Shown one piece after another: positions 43,356-55,740 of a DNA stretch of 64,000 bases (position 1 is its first letter; each line of letters starts with the position of its first letter). The stretch lies in the NCBI RefSeq assembly GCF_040783975.1, contig NZ_CP160631.1, forward strand, positions 3,348,001 to 3,412,000, in the 5' to 3' direction. Below the pieces are notes generated by a model, which worked only from the letters and a program-made list of their open reading frames with translations, was not told the DNA's origin and made no database searches. The stretch is from Pantoea sp. Ep11b (GTDB taxonomy: Bacteria > Pseudomonadota > Gammaproteobacteria > Enterobacterales > Enterobacteriaceae). Made by a program: the position numbers and the translations under genes.

Positions 43356-44291
43356 TTATTGCGGTTGACAAGCGCGGGCGATAGAGGCGATGTCGTTGGG
43401 TGAGGTGCGGCAGCAGCCGCCGATCAGCCTGGCGCCCGCCTGTTGCCACTCACCCAGCTTGTCATGCAGCGTGCAGCCCGACGGCGCGGAGTGCCAGGTT
43501 TTGCTGCCCGCATCATACTGTTCGCCGGAGTTAGGATAGACCACCAGCGGCTTGTCGGTGAGTTTCTGCAGCTGCTGCAGCGCGGGCGTGACGCTCTCCA
43601 GCGCCACGCAGTTGATGCCCAGCGCCACAACCTGCGGCTGCTGATTCAGCCAGCTCACCACCTCGGTCAGTGGCGTGCCGTCGCTGATGTGTCCGGCATC
43701 GCGCAGCGTGAACGAGAACCAGGCCCGGCCCTCAGGAAACTCCGCCAGCAGCTTCACCAGCGCCTGCGCTTCGGCAAAGGAGGGCAGGGTTTCGCAAGCC
43801 AGCAGATCGGCACCGGCTGCCAGCAGCGCCTGCACGCGCGGACGGTGGAACGCGATCATCTCCGCTTCCGGCAGCGTATAGTCGCCGCGATATTCCGAAC
43901 CATCCGCCAGGAATGCGCCATAGGGGCCGACCGAGCCCGCCACCAGCAGCGTTTTCGCGTCGGGCCGCACCGCCAGATAGTCCTGACGGGCGCGACGGGC
44001 CAGCTCCACGCTCTGCGCAATCAGCGCCAGCGACTGCGCCTCATCCAGACCGCGCGCGGCAAACCCCTGCGGGGTCGCCTGATAGCTGGCGGTGATGGCG
44101 CAGCGTGCACCGGCAACAAAATAGTCGTAGTGAACCTGATAGATCAGTTCAGGATTTTCCATCAGCACTTTGGCTGACCAGAGCGCATCGGCCAGATGAC
44201 AGCCGCGGGCTTCCAGTTCGGTGGCCAGGGCGCCATCAAGAATCAGCAGCGGTGACTCCGTTAAAGCCTGTGCGACAGGGTTATGCGACAT
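43356..44291 (-). CDS. mmuM: Homocysteine S-methyltransferase
   Basis: A 311-residue zinc-dependent methyltransferase making methionine from homocysteine with S-methylmethionine as methyl donor. It opens [20 protein letters not shown]. The Zn-binding cysteines are in GINCVALE and in the terminal [16 protein letters not shown]. It overlaps mmuP by 11 bp and is transcribed after it, so both lie under the MetJ-type operator upstream of mmuP. Length agrees with E. coli MmuM (310). Confidence 0.92.
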   Translation of the reverse strand: MSHNPVAQALTESPLLILDGALATELEARGCHLADALWSAKVLMENPELIYQVHYDYFVAGARCAITASYQATPQGFAARGLDEAQSLALIAQSVELARRARQDYLAVRPDAKTLLVAGSVGPYGAFLADGSEYRGDYTLPEAEMIAFHRPRVQALLAAGADLLACETLPSFAEAQALVKLLAEFPEGRAWFSFTLRDAGHISDGTPLTEVVSWLNQQPQVVALGINCVALESVTPALQQLQKLTDKPLVVYPNSGEQYDAGSKTWHSAPSGCTLHDKLGEWQQAGARLIGGCCRTSPNDIASIARACQPQ

Positions 44292-45690
44292 CGTTAGCCT
44301 CCTCAGGCCGGGTGGATGCTTTGTGGGTCAGATGGTAAGCGGCGTAGCAGAACAGGACAAACGGGATGCCGCACCACAGCGCAATGCGCTGGGTGGGATC
44401 GAACGCCAGTCCCACACAGGCCAGCAGGCAGAGCAGAAAGCCCAGCACCGGCACCAGCGGATAGAACGGCGCACGATAGGTCAGCTCGGCCAGCGATTTG
44501 CCCTGCTGAAGATGACGGCGACGGAACATAAAATGGGAGGCGCAGATGCTGAGCCAGACCGCCACCACCGCAAAGCCAGAGATGGCTGACAGCGCGACAA
44601 ACACGGTATCCGGTGCCACCACGCTGGAGATCAGCGCCAGTAAGCCGCCCGCCATGCTGACGGTGATCGCCAGCAGCGGCACGCCGCGTCTGTTTACCCG
44701 GGCGAAGGCGCGCGGCAGCGTATTTTCATTGGCCAGCGACCAGAGCATCCGCCCGGAGGCGTAGAGGCCGGAGTTGGCCGCCGAGAGGATAGCGGTCAGG
44801 ATCACAAAGTTAATGATATCGGCCGCATAGGGGATGCCGATCTTTTCAAACACCAGCACAAACGGGCTTTTGACGATGCCGGCCTGGTCCATCGGGATTA
44901 GCGCCGCCAGCACGAACACGGTGCCGATGAAAAAGATAATCAGCCGGACGACAGTGGTGCGGATCGCCAGCGGCAGCACTTTCTCCGGCTGCTGCGTTTC
45001 TCCAGCCGCAATGCCGATCAGTTCGGTGCCGGAGAAGGCGAAGTTCACGGCCACCATCGTCATCAGAATCGGCAGGACGCCGTGGGGCAGCCAGCCGTGC
45101 GCGGTAAGATTGCTCAGGCCCGGTGCGGGGGTGCCATCTTTCATCGGGATAAAGCCGAACATCGCCGCGCCGCCAAGCAGGATAAACGCGACAATCGTCA
45201 CCACTTTAATCAGCGAGAACCAGAACTCCCCTTCCGCAAAGAAGCGGGTTGAGATGACGTTCAGCAGATAGATGGCGCAGCAGAAGACCAGGCACCAGGC
45301 CCAGACCGGGATCTGCGGGAACCAGTACTGCATACAGAAACCGGCCGCCGTCAGGCTGGAGCCGAGCGCCACGGTCCACGTCAGCCAGTAGAGCCAGGCT
45401 ACGGTGTAGCCGGTGGCCGGGCTGAGATAGCGTGCGGCGTAGACGTGGAAAGCGCCGGTTTCCGGCATCGCCACCGAGAGCTCACCCAGACAGACCATCA
45501 CCAGCCAGACCACCAGCGCGCCGATCAGATAGGCGAGCAGCGTGCCCGCTGCGCCGGTGGTGGAGATAATATAGCCGGTGTTAAAAAACAGGCCGGTGCC
45601 GATGACACCACCCAGCGATAACATCACCAGATGGCGCACTTTCATGGTGCGTTTAAATTTTTCCTGCGAGGAAGTTGGCTGTTCGCTCAT
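44281..45690 (-). CDS. mmuP: S-methylmethionine permease
   Basis: A 469-residue amino-acid permease of the APC superfamily with about 12 helices. The N-terminal cytoplasmic part is followed by [20 protein letters not shown], the family signature, and [20 protein letters not shown] in the middle. Linked to mmuM, it is best called the S-methylmethionine importer. ATG at 45690 is preferred; a GTG one codon upstream is possible. Tandem met boxes lie 16 bp upstream. Confidence 0.88.
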   Translation of the reverse strand: MSEQPTSSQEKFKRTMKVRHLVMLSLGGVIGTGLFFNTGYIISTTGAAGTLLAYLIGALVVWLVMVCLGELSVAMPETGAFHVYAARYLSPATGYTVAWLYWLTWTVALGSSLTAAGFCMQYWFPQIPVWAWCLVFCCAIYLLNVISTRFFAEGEFWFSLIKVVTIVAFILLGGAAMFGFIPMKDGTPAPGLSNLTAHGWLPHGVLPILMTMVAVNFAFSGTELIGIAAGETQQPEKVLPLAIRTTVVRLIIFFIGTVFVLAALIPMDQAGIVKSPFVLVFEKIGIPYAADIINFVILTAILSAANSGLYASGRMLWSLANENTLPRAFARVNRRGVPLLAITVSMAGGLLALISSVVAPDTVFVALSAISGFAVVAVWLSICASHFMFRRRHLQQGKSLAELTYRAPFYPLVPVLGFLLCLLACVGLAFDPTQRIALWCGIPFVLFCYAAYHLTHKASTRPEEANDVA

Positions 45691-45705
45691 CACTTTTATC
45701 CGTAT

Positions 45706-45721
45706 GGACGTCTAAACATCT
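45706..45721 (-). promoter_or_regulatory. MetJ operator (two tandem met boxes)
   Basis: GGACGTCT followed at once by AAACATCT matches the repeated 8-bp met box AGACGTCT at 7/8 and 6/8 positions. It lies 16 bp before the mmuP start, where MetJ with S-adenosylmethionine would block transcription. The tandem arrangement without spacing is the form that MetJ binds cooperatively. Confidence 0.7.
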
Positions 45722-45799
45722 ATAGTGGACAATTTTATACGCGTCACAGCCGGGAATTGCAACGGCAGGGAAACAGGGAGGCAATACAGAAGGTTCAGT

Positions 45800-45817
45800 G
45801 CCCCGTCGCGGCGGGGC
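45800..45817 (-). terminator. Short hairpin between ygaC and mmuP
   Basis: GCCCCG-N6-CGGGGC, 9 bp after the ygaC stop in the direction of ygaC transcription. The following minus-strand sequence is not a clear T tract, so efficiency is uncertain. Confidence 0.4.
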
Positions 45818-45825
45818 CTGATGCA

Positions 45826-46161
45826 TTAACCGAAAACGCTCTGAATGTAGCGTTCCAGCGCCATGCGGGAACTGAATCCGTGCGGGATGCCATAGTGTTC
45901 CTGTGAATCACCCGCCAGGTAGAGAGGGAATTGGGTGTAGTGATCGCAGGTCTTCATTTCTGAAGCAGGTTCAGCAAATGGCTGGCTCTTCTCTTTCAGC
46001 GTCGGGTGGATCACTAAGGCCATGCGCCCCATGCGCGCCTCGCGATTCACATAAACGTAGTTCTCTCCACGGCGATAGCCATAGGCCCGTGGGGTAATCT
46101 CATCGACTTCGAAACCCGCTTTTTCCAGTACGCGCGCTACCTCATCTGGTCGTAAATACAT
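45826..46161 (-). CDS. ygaC: YgaC family (DUF2002) protein
   Basis: A 111-residue protein nearly collinear with E. coli Yga[41 protein letters not shown] and [20 protein letters not shown]. Function unknown. Divergent from ygaM as in E. coli, with a 150 bp shared promoter region. In E. coli ygaC is reported as Fur-regulated; I did not find a clear Fur box here. Confidence 0.9.
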   Translation of the reverse strand: MYLRPDEVARVLEKAGFEVDEITPRAYGYRRGENYVYVNREARMGRMALVIHPTLKEKSQPFAEPASEMKTCDHYTQFPLYLAGDSQEHYGIPHGFSSRMALERYIQSVFG

Positions 46162-46314
46162 GCTCGATCCTCTCCTCTTTCAAAAGCTTCGCAACCTTAC
46201 AACAGCATGACAGAGTGGGCATTCGGATTTTTCCCTAAAGAACCCCCCCGCGTCTCGTTTATCTCAGGGTCGTCTACACTAGTATTACGTTTTTAATTCA
46301 AAGGGAGCTAAAAA

Positions 46315-46632
46315 ATGTTTAATCGCACTGTAAAAAACGATGACATTGATATCAATCAGGACGTTAACGAGCTGGCTGATTCACTGGAAGCCCTGCTGAA
46401 ATCCTACGGCAGTGACGCAAAAGATGAAGTGGACTCCGCGCGCAGTCAGGCAGAGGCGCTGCTGAAGCAGACCCGCGCTAAACTCAACGGCGGCAGCAAC
46501 CGCGTATCACAGGCCGCGCGTGACGCTGGTGCGCAGGTTGACACCTACGTGCATGACAAGCCATGGCACGGTGTGGGTATCGGCGCGACCGTCGGTATCG
46601 TCATTGGTATCCTGCTGGCTTCACGCCGCTAA
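46315..46632 (+). CDS. ygaM: YgaM family (DUF883) membrane-anchored ribosome-associated-type protein
   Basis: A 105-residue protein of the ElaB/YgaM/YqjD family. A long charged helical N-terminal part (DINQDVNELADSLEALLKSY) is followed by one C-terminal membrane helix (GVGIGATVGIVIGILLASRR). Family members are C-tail-anchored inner-membrane proteins linked to ribosomes in stationary phase. GGGAG lies before the ATG. It sits between ygaC and nrdH as in E. coli. Confidence 0.9.
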   Translation: MFNRTVKNDDIDINQDVNELADSLEALLKSYGSDAKDEVDSARSQAEALLKQTRAKLNGGSNRVSQAARDAGAQVDTYVHDKPWHGVGIGATVGIVIGILLASRR

Positions 46633-46657
46633 GCACTCACTAAATCCCCCGAGCCCT

Positions 46658-46679
46658 GCCCCGTGCGGGGCTTTTTTTT
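46658..46679 (+). terminator. Intrinsic terminator after ygaM
   Basis: GCCCC-GTGC-GGGGC stem followed by eight T bases, about 25 bp after the stop. A classic Rho-independent terminator isolating ygaM from nrdHIEF. Confidence 0.88.
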
Positions 46680-46776
46680 GCTTTTTTTCAGCGACTGCGC
46701 GGCAGAAAAAAATTTTGCGGGCCATAAAGCGCATGCCTGCTGGCTTTGCGTCGCCTGCGGAAAGAAAAACCGAGAA

Positions 46777-46823
46777 ACCCCATATATGGTAGGCTTGACC
46801 GCCATAACCGCTACATCTAGTAT
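46777..46823 (+). promoter_or_regulatory. nrdHIEF promoter with NrdR-like box
   Basis: TTGACC (46795-46800), 17 bp spacer and TAGTAT (46818-46823) form a good sigma-70 promoter about 100 bp before nrdH. Just upstream, ACCCCATATATGGTAG (46777-46792) matches 11 of 16 positions of the NrdR box consensus acaCwAtATaTwGtgt and is a near-perfect palindrome in its core. A second box expected about 32 bp away would overlap the -10 but is poor. NrdR with ATP/dATP would repress. Confidence 0.6.
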
Positions 46824-46929
46824 TTATCTCATCACTACACGCTCTGGTTCCTGCCGGAATAAAGCTCGCGATTTGTACCTGAGCTTTCTGACCCGACAGT
46901 GAATCCGCCCATAGAGGTAAATACGAATC

Positions 46930-47172
46930 ATGCGCATTATTATTTACACCAAAGATCACTGTGTCCAGTGTACGGCAACGAAAAATGCTCTGGATCGTCA
47001 GGGCCTGACCTATCAGCTCGTTAACCTCGACAGCCAGCCGGAGGCGGCCGACAGCCTGAAAGCCCTGGGTTACCGTCAGGTGCCGGTGGTGATGGCCGGC
47101 AGCGACCACTGGAGCGGCTTCCGCCCGGACAAAATCGCGACCCTGCGTTCACTTTGTGCTGTCGGGGAATAA
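46930..47172 (+). CDS. nrdH: Glutaredoxin-like electron donor NrdH
   Basis: An 80-residue redoxin with active site CVQC (residues 11-14), the N-terminal [12 protein letters not shown] strand and the YRQVPVV cis-Pro loop. It reduces the class Ib ribonucleotide reductase NrdEF. RBS AGAGG lies upstream. First gene of nrdHIEF; nrdI starts 4 bp after its stop. Confidence 0.93.
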   Translation: MRIIIYTKDHCVQCTATKNALDRQGLTYQLVNLDSQPEAADSLKALGYRQVPVVMAGSDHWSGFRPDKIATLRSLCAVGE

Positions 47173-47559
47173 GCAGATGTTCCCGCTGGTCTATTTTTCC
47201 AGCCAGTCGGAAAACACCCACCGGTTTATTACACGCCTGGGCCTGCCCGCCCGCCGCATCCCGATCGATGCCGGGCAACAGCTGCATATCGACCAGCCCT
47301 ATATCCTGGTGGTGCCCAGCTATGGCGGTGGCACCCGGCGCGGTGCGGTGCCCGGTCAGGTGATTCAGTTTCTGAATGATGAAGCAAACCGCCGCGGTAT
47401 CCGTGGCGTCATCGCGGCGGGCAACCGGAACTTCGGAGCCGGTTACGGCCTGGCCGGCAGCATCATTGCAACCAAATGTCAGGTGCCCTGCCTCTATCGC
47501 TTTGAGCTGATGGGCACCCCGGACGACATTGCGAAAGTAAAAGCGGGAGTAACCCAATT

Positions 47560-50666
<3,107 letters not shown>

Positions 50667-50795
50667 TGGCAGGCAGGAGACGCCGCCGCTGCCCCTGTTT
50701 AAACCTCTTGTCATGACTGGTATGGCCTGTTAATAAACATACGTCTGAAATAGTTTTTTAGGTTATTATTAACCTCAAATGATTATTAGCGACCG

Positions 50796-51992
50796 ATGCG
50801 GTTTATGAATATGACGCGCCAGGGGCTGACGCCTGCCCTGGTGATGCTGATGTCGGTAGCCACCGGCCTCTGCGTCGCCAGTAACTACTATGTTCAGCCA
50901 CTGCTGAATACGATTGCCCGACAGTTCGACCTCTCGGTAAGCCTCGCCGGTTTTATCGTCACCACGGCGCAGCTCGGATACGCCTGCGGCCTGCTGCTGC
51001 TGGTGCCGCTGGGCGATCGGTTTGAACGCCGCAGTCTGATTGTGACGATGATCCTGCTGGCCGCGGCCGGAATGGTGATCATCGCCCTTTCGCACACCTT
51101 TGCGTTACTGCTGCTGGGCACGGTGATGACTGGTCTGTTTTCGGTCGCCGCCCAGATCCTGGTGCCGCTGGCCGCGACGCTGGCTGAGCCGGAACGGCGC
51201 GGTAAGATCGTCGGAACGGTCATGAGCGGTCTGCTGCTCGGGATCCTGCTGGCGCGTACGGTCGCAGGGGGCCTGGCCCAGCTCGGTGGCTGGCGGACCG
51301 TCTACTGGACCGCCAGCCTGCTGATGACCGTGATGGCCCTGGCGCTGTGGCGGTCGCTGCCGCGCGTTAAACAGTCCGTTCCCTTGCGCTACCCGCAGCT
51401 GCTGGCCTCTATCTTTCGTCTTTATGCCGGTAACCGGGTAATCCGCACCCGCGCCTGGACGGGCTGTCTCTCCTTTGCCAACTTCAGCCTGCTGTGGACC
51501 TCGATGGCATTCCTGCTCTCCGGCGCGCCCTACCACTTCTCCGAAGGTGAGATTGGTTTACTGGGGCTGGTCGGGGCGGCGGGTGCGCTGGCTGCCCGTC
51601 AGGCCGGTTCGCTGGCCGACAAAGGCAAAGCGAAGCTGACGACCCGGCTGGGCCTGCTGATTATGCTCGTCTCCTGGGCCGCGATTGCGTGGGGAGCAGA
51701 GCAGCTTGTGCCGCTGATCCTGGGCATCCTGCTGCTGGATCTGGCGGTACAGGCCGTGCACATCACCAATCAGAGCGTGATCTATGCGCAGATGCCGGAC
51801 GCGCGCAACCGTCTGAATGCGGGATACATGACCAGTTATTTTATCGGCGGGGCCGCCGGTTCACTGCTTTCCGCCACTGCCTACCACCTGGCGGGCTGGT
51901 ATGGCGTCTGTGGCGCGGGCGTGCTGCTGACGCTGATGAATCTGCTGATCTGGGCAGGTGGATCGCGTTTTGAGCCGGAAAAAATCAACTGA
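50796..51992 (+). CDS. MFS transporter (drug/metabolite exporter type)
   Basis: A 398-residue major facilitator with about 12 helices. Helix 1 region GLCVASNYYVQPLLNTIARQ, the loop 2-3 motif GDRFERRSLI, and motif C-like GLLLGILLARTVAGGLAQLG support an exporter of the drug/H+ antiporter type. It lies between nrdF and mprA, where E. coli has proVWX and the ygaX/ygaY remnant; it may correspond to an intact relative of ygaY, though I cannot confirm this. Several ATG codons lie in the first 20 bp (50796, 50805, 50811), so the exact start is open. Confidence 0.8.
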   Translation: MRFMNMTRQGLTPALVMLMSVATGLCVASNYYVQPLLNTIARQFDLSVSLAGFIVTTAQLGYACGLLLLVPLGDRFERRSLIVTMILLAAAGMVIIALSHTFALLLLGTVMTGLFSVAAQILVPLAATLAEPERRGKIVGTVMSGLLLGILLARTVAGGLAQLGGWRTVYWTASLLMTVMALALWRSLPRVKQSVPLRYPQLLASIFRLYAGNRVIRTRAWTGCLSFANFSLLWTSMAFLLSGAPYHFSEGEIGLLGLVGAAGALAARQAGSLADKGKAKLTTRLGLLIMLVSWAAIAWGAEQLVPLILGILLLDLAVQAVHITNQSVIYAQMPDARNRLNAGYMTSYFIGGAAGSLLSATAYHLAGWYGVCGAGVLLTLMNLLIWAGGSRFEPEKIN

Positions 51993-52294
51993 ACGCTGCC
52001 CGGAGCGCGTATTGCATCTGGTCACAAATGGTTAGGTTTGTTATGGTTAGTAGCAAACCTATTCACTTCAGTTATTTTTCCTCGCGATATTATTAAATTT
52101 GCCCCCTTTTTGATAACGTCCCGGCACCGTCATTGTCGCCGGGCGGACGGGTTTTTGACCCAGGGCCAGGGAATGGCCTGGAATGCCTTTGATGGTGCAG
52201 CGAGAATCTGACAGCGATCACCTGACAAAAAGTGACTACGCTTAGCCTGTCACCATAGTTATTATACAAGTTGCAATTAGTGAGGTTTTTTTTA

Positions 52295-52825
52295 ATGGAA
52301 AGTTCGTTTACTCCCATTGAGCAGATGCTAAACATCCGTGCCAATCGCCATAAGGATTTTCCGTTGCAGGAAATTATCCTGACGCGTCTCTGTATGCATA
52401 TGCAGGGTAAACTGCTGGACAACCGTAACAAGATGCTGAAAGCACAGGGCATCAATGAGACTCTGTTCATGGCGTTGATTACGCTGGATGCGCAGGAAAA
52501 TCACAGCATTCAGCCGTCTGAACTCAGCTCTGCGCTGGGCTCTTCACGCACCAATGCAACGCGCATTGCTGATGAACTGGAGAAACGCGGCTGGATCGAA
52601 CGTCGTGAAAGCGATCACGACCGTCGCTGCCTGCACCTGCATCTGACCGATAAAGGCATGGAGTTCCTGCGGCAGCTGCTGCCACCTCAGCATCAGAGCC
52701 TGCAATACCTCTGGTCTTCGCTGTCCGGTGATGAGAAGTCTCAGCTGGAAGGGATCACCCGTAAGCTGCTTAACCGTCTCGATAAAATGGATGAAGATCA
52801 ACTGATCGCCTCGCTGTCCCGCTAA
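52295..52825 (+). CDS. mprA: MarR-family repressor of emrAB
   Basis: A 176-residue winged-helix repressor equal in length to E. coli MprA/Emr[21 protein letters not shown] opens as in E. coli. Recognition region [20 protein letters not shown] and wing [20 protein letters not shown]. It binds the emr promoter and is released by uncouplers and other lipophilic drugs. Start ATG at 52295 follows GTGAGG. The 300 bp before it (51993-52294) carries its promoter, with TTATAC around 52260, and no other gene. Confidence 0.93.
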   Translation: MESSFTPIEQMLNIRANRHKDFPLQEIILTRLCMHMQGKLLDNRNKMLKAQGINETLFMALITLDAQENHSIQPSELSSALGSSRTNATRIADELEKRGWIERRESDHDRRCLHLHLTDKGMEFLRQLLPPQHQSLQYLWSSLSGDEKSQLEGITRKLLNRLDKMDEDQLIASLSR

Positions 52826-52886
52826 TAGCAATAAGTGCGACACAATCACCTGTCGGAATCGTTATTTTAATTTCCTTTTTTATCTG

Positions 52887-52912
52887 GCCAGCGCTCAGGC
52901 GCTGGCTTTTTT
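52887..52912 (+). terminator. Intrinsic terminator between mprA and emrA
   Basis: GCCAGCGC-TCAG-GCGCTGGC, a perfect 8-bp stem followed by six T bases, 61 bp after the mprA stop and 65 bp before emrA. As drawn it should stop most mprA transcripts, so emrAB would need readthrough or its own promoter. Confidence 0.85.
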
Positions 52913-52976
52913 CGACCCGGGCGCTGGCGGACAGGGATCGCTGCCCCCCGACTAAATGGAAAATGTGGAGAAAGTC

Positions 52977-54149
52977 ATGAGTGCAACGGCAGAAGCACAA
53001 CGCCCGCAATCGTCAGCTAACAAAAAGAAGAAGCGCAAAAATGTGCTGATTGTGCTGGCGCTGATCATTGTACTGGCGGGTATTGCCTGGGGCGTTTACT
53101 GGTTCCTGGTCCTGCGTCATTTCCAGGAAACCGATGACGCCTACGTTGCAGGTAATCAGGTGCAGGTGATGGCACAGGTCTCCGGCAGCGTAAATAAAGT
53201 CTGGTTTGAAGACACCGACTTCGTCAGAAAAGGTGATGTGCTGGTCTCCCTGGATAAGATCGATGCGGAGCAGGCGTTTGAAAAAGCGCAGACGGCCCTC
53301 GCCTCCAGCGTTCGTCAGACGCATCAGCTGATGATTAACGGCAAACAGTATCAGGCCAGCATTACGCTGCGGCAGACCGCGCTGGATCAGGCTCAGGCCG
53401 ATCTGAAACGCCGTGAACCGCTGGGTGCCGCTAACCTGATTGGTCGCGAAGAGTTGCAGCACGCCCGCGATGCCGTCGCGACCGCCAAAGCGCAGCTCGA
53501 CGTGGCGATTCAGCAATATAATGCGAACCAGGCGATGATCCTCAATACCTCGCTGGAAAATCAGCCTGCCGTGCAGCAGAGTGCCGCGGAGTTGCGTGAC
53601 GCCTGGCTGGCGCTGCAGCGTACCGAGATTCGCAGCCCGATGGATGGCTTTGTCTCCCGTCGCAGCGTGCAGGTCGGTTCGCAGATTACCACCAACACCC
53701 CGCTGCTGGCCGTCGTACCGGCCACCAACCTGTGGGTCGATGCCAACTTCAAAGAGACCCAGCTGGCGGGCGTGCGCATCGGTCAGCCTGCCACCGTGGT
53801 TGCCGATATCTACGGCGACGATGTGGTCTATCACGGCAAAGTCGTGGGTCTGGATATGGGCACCGGCAGCGCCTTTTCTCTGCTGCCCGCACAGAATGCC
53901 ACCGGTAACTGGATCAAAGTGGTTCAGCGTCTGCCGGTACGTATCGAACTGAATCAGGAAGATATCGCCAGACATCCCCTGCGTATCGGTCTCTCCACGC
54001 TGGTTAAAATCGACACCGCTAACCAGGAGGGCAGTACACTGGCCACCAGCGTCCGTCAGCAGGCCGCTTACAGCAGCAACGCCCTGGCGATTGACCTTGC
54101 ACCGGTCAATCAGCTGATCACCGATATCGTCCGTGCCAACGCCGGATGA
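52977..54149 (+). CDS. emrA: Multidrug efflux membrane fusion protein EmrA
   Basis: A 390-residue periplasmic adaptor (HlyD family) joining EmrB to TolC. Basic cytoplasmic N-terminus, one helix (VLIVLALIIVLAGIAWGVYW), then FLVLRHFQETDDAYVAGNQV (lipoyl half), coiled-coil hairpin (about residues 90-210) with PLGAANLIGREELQHARDAV, and LLPAQNATGNWIKVVQRLPV. ATG at 52977 with GGAG gives the exact E. coli length. Ends 16 bp before emrB. Confidence 0.94.
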   Translation: MSATAEAQRPQSSANKKKKRKNVLIVLALIIVLAGIAWGVYWFLVLRHFQETDDAYVAGNQVQVMAQVSGSVNKVWFEDTDFVRKGDVLVSLDKIDAEQAFEKAQTALASSVRQTHQLMINGKQYQASITLRQTALDQAQADLKRREPLGAANLIGREELQHARDAVATAKAQLDVAIQQYNANQAMILNTSLENQPAVQQSAAELRDAWLALQRTEIRSPMDGFVSRRSVQVGSQITTNTPLLAVVPATNLWVDANFKETQLAGVRIGQPATVVADIYGDDVVYHGKVVGLDMGTGSAFSLLPAQNATGNWIKVVQRLPVRIELNQEDIARHPLRIGLSTLVKIDTANQEGSTLATSVRQQAAYSSNALAIDLAPVNQLITDIVRANAG

Positions 54150-54165
54150 TGACGCGGAGGCTGTA

Positions 54166-55701
54166 ATGGCAAAAAAACCGCTTGAAGGGATGCCGCTGGT
54201 CCTGATGACCATTGCGCTGTCGCTGGCGACGTTCATGCAGGTTCTGGACTCGACCATCGCCAACGTGGCCATTCCGACCATCGCCGGTAATCTGGGTGCC
54301 TCTAACTCACAGGGCACCTGGGTGATCACCTCGTTTGGTGTCGCTAACGCGATCTCCATCCCGATCACCGGCTGGCTGGCAAAGCGCGTGGGCGAAGTGA
54401 AGCTGTTCACCTGGGCCACCATTCTGTTTGCTGTCGCCTCCTGGGCGTGCGGCATGTCAGAGAGCCTGGAGATGCTGATCTTCTTTCGCGTGCTGCAGGG
54501 GATCGTGGCAGGCCCGCTGATTCCACTGTCGCAGAGCCTGCTGCTCAGCAACTACCCGCCCGCGAAGCGCAGCATCGCGCTGTCGCTCTGGGCAATGACG
54601 GTGATCGTCGCGCCAATCTGCGGCCCGATTCTGGGCGGCTGGATCAGCGATAACTATCACTGGGGCTGGATCTTCTTTATCAACGTGCCGATTGGTGCGG
54701 TTGTCGTGTTGCTGACGCTGCAGACCCTGCGCGGTCGCGAAACCAAAACCGAGATCCGCCCGATTGATATGGTCGGCCTGGTGCTGCTGGTGGTGGGAAT
54801 CGGCTGTCTGCAGGTGATGCTGGATCGCGGTAAAGAGCTCGACTGGTTCAGCTCAACGGAGATCATCGTGCTGGCGGTAATAGCTGTCATTGCGCTGGCG
54901 GTGCTGCTGGTCTGGGAGCTGACGGATGATAATCCGATCGTCGACCTCTCTCTGTTTAAATCGCGCAACTTCACCATCGGCTGCCTGTCGATTAGCCTGG
55001 CCTACATGCTCTACTTCGGCTCGATCGTTCTGCTGCCGCAGCTGCTTCAGGAGGTCTATGGCTATACAGCCACCTGGGCCGGGCTGGCCTCAGCGCCGGT
55101 GGGGATTATCCCGGTGATCCTGTCGCCGATTATTGGTCGTTTCGCCCATAAACTCGACATGCGCCGGCTGGTGACCTTCAGCTTCATTATGTATGCCGTC
55201 TGCTTCTACTGGCGCGCCTATACCTTTGAACCGGGCATGGATTTTGGTGCCTCGGCGTGGCCACAGTTTATCCAGGGCTTTGCCGTGGCCTGCTTCTTTA
55301 TGCCGCTGACCACCATTACGCTGTCGGGACTGCCGCCGGAGCGACTGGCCGCCGCCTCCAGTCTGTCAAACTTTGTGCGAACGCTGGCCGGTTCGATAGG
55401 CACCTCGATCACTACCACCATGTGGACGAATCGCGAGTCGATGCATCACAGCTATCTGGCGGAGTCGATAACCCCCTACAACGTCAATTCGCAGCAGATG
55501 TACAGCCAGCTGGAGAGCATGGGGATGACGCAGCAGCAGGCGTCCGCCTGGATCGCACAGCAGATTACCAATCAGGGACTGATTATTTCAGCGAATGAAA
55601 TCTTCTGGGCGTCGGCAGGCGTCTTCCTGATCCTGCTGGTGCTGATCTGGTTTGCCCGCCCGCCATTTGGTGCAGGCGGTGGCGGCGGTGGTGCACACTG
55701 A
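54166..55701 (+). CDS. emrB: Multidrug efflux MFS transporter EmrB
   Basis: A 511-residue 14-helix DHA2 family exporter driven by protons. It has MTIALSLATFMQVLDSTIAN, the motif GWLAKRVGEVKLF, and PLIPLSQSLLLSNYPPAKRS, and ends in a Gly-rich tail (FGAGGGGGGAH) identical in design to E. coli. ATG at 54166 follows GGAGG. With EmrA and TolC it expels uncouplers, nalidixic acid and similar compounds. Confidence 0.95.
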   Translation: MAKKPLEGMPLVLMTIALSLATFMQVLDSTIANVAIPTIAGNLGASNSQGTWVITSFGVANAISIPITGWLAKRVGEVKLFTWATILFAVASWACGMSESLEMLIFFRVLQGIVAGPLIPLSQSLLLSNYPPAKRSIALSLWAMTVIVAPICGPILGGWISDNYHWGWIFFINVPIGAVVVLLTLQTLRGRETKTEIRPIDMVGLVLLVVGIGCLQVMLDRGKELDWFSSTEIIVLAVIAVIALAVLLVWELTDDNPIVDLSLFKSRNFTIGCLSISLAYMLYFGSIVLLPQLLQEVYGYTATWAGLASAPVGIIPVILSPIIGRFAHKLDMRRLVTFSFIMYAVCFYWRAYTFEPGMDFGASAWPQFIQGFAVACFFMPLTTITLSGLPPERLAAASSLSNFVRTLAGSIGTSITTTMWTNRESMHHSYLAESITPYNVNSQQMYSQLESMGMTQQQASAWIAQQITNQGLIISANEIFWASAGVFLILLVLIWFARPPFGAGGGGGGAH

Positions 55702-55716
55702 CGCTGACATAAAAAA

Positions 55717-55740
55717 ACGGGCCTTTCGGCCCGTTTTTTT
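55717..55740. terminator. Bidirectional terminator between emrB and yfiF
   Basis: ACGGGCC-TTTC-GGCCCGT stem with seven A bases before and seven or more T bases after, so it works for both converging genes. The last T overlaps the yfiF stop codon. Confidence 0.9.

Noticed and set aside
53013..54551. 512-codon open frame on the minus strand across emrA/emrB
   Set aside because: It lies fully antisense to two certain genes, has no family features, and arises from the codon bias of the GC-rich coding strand.
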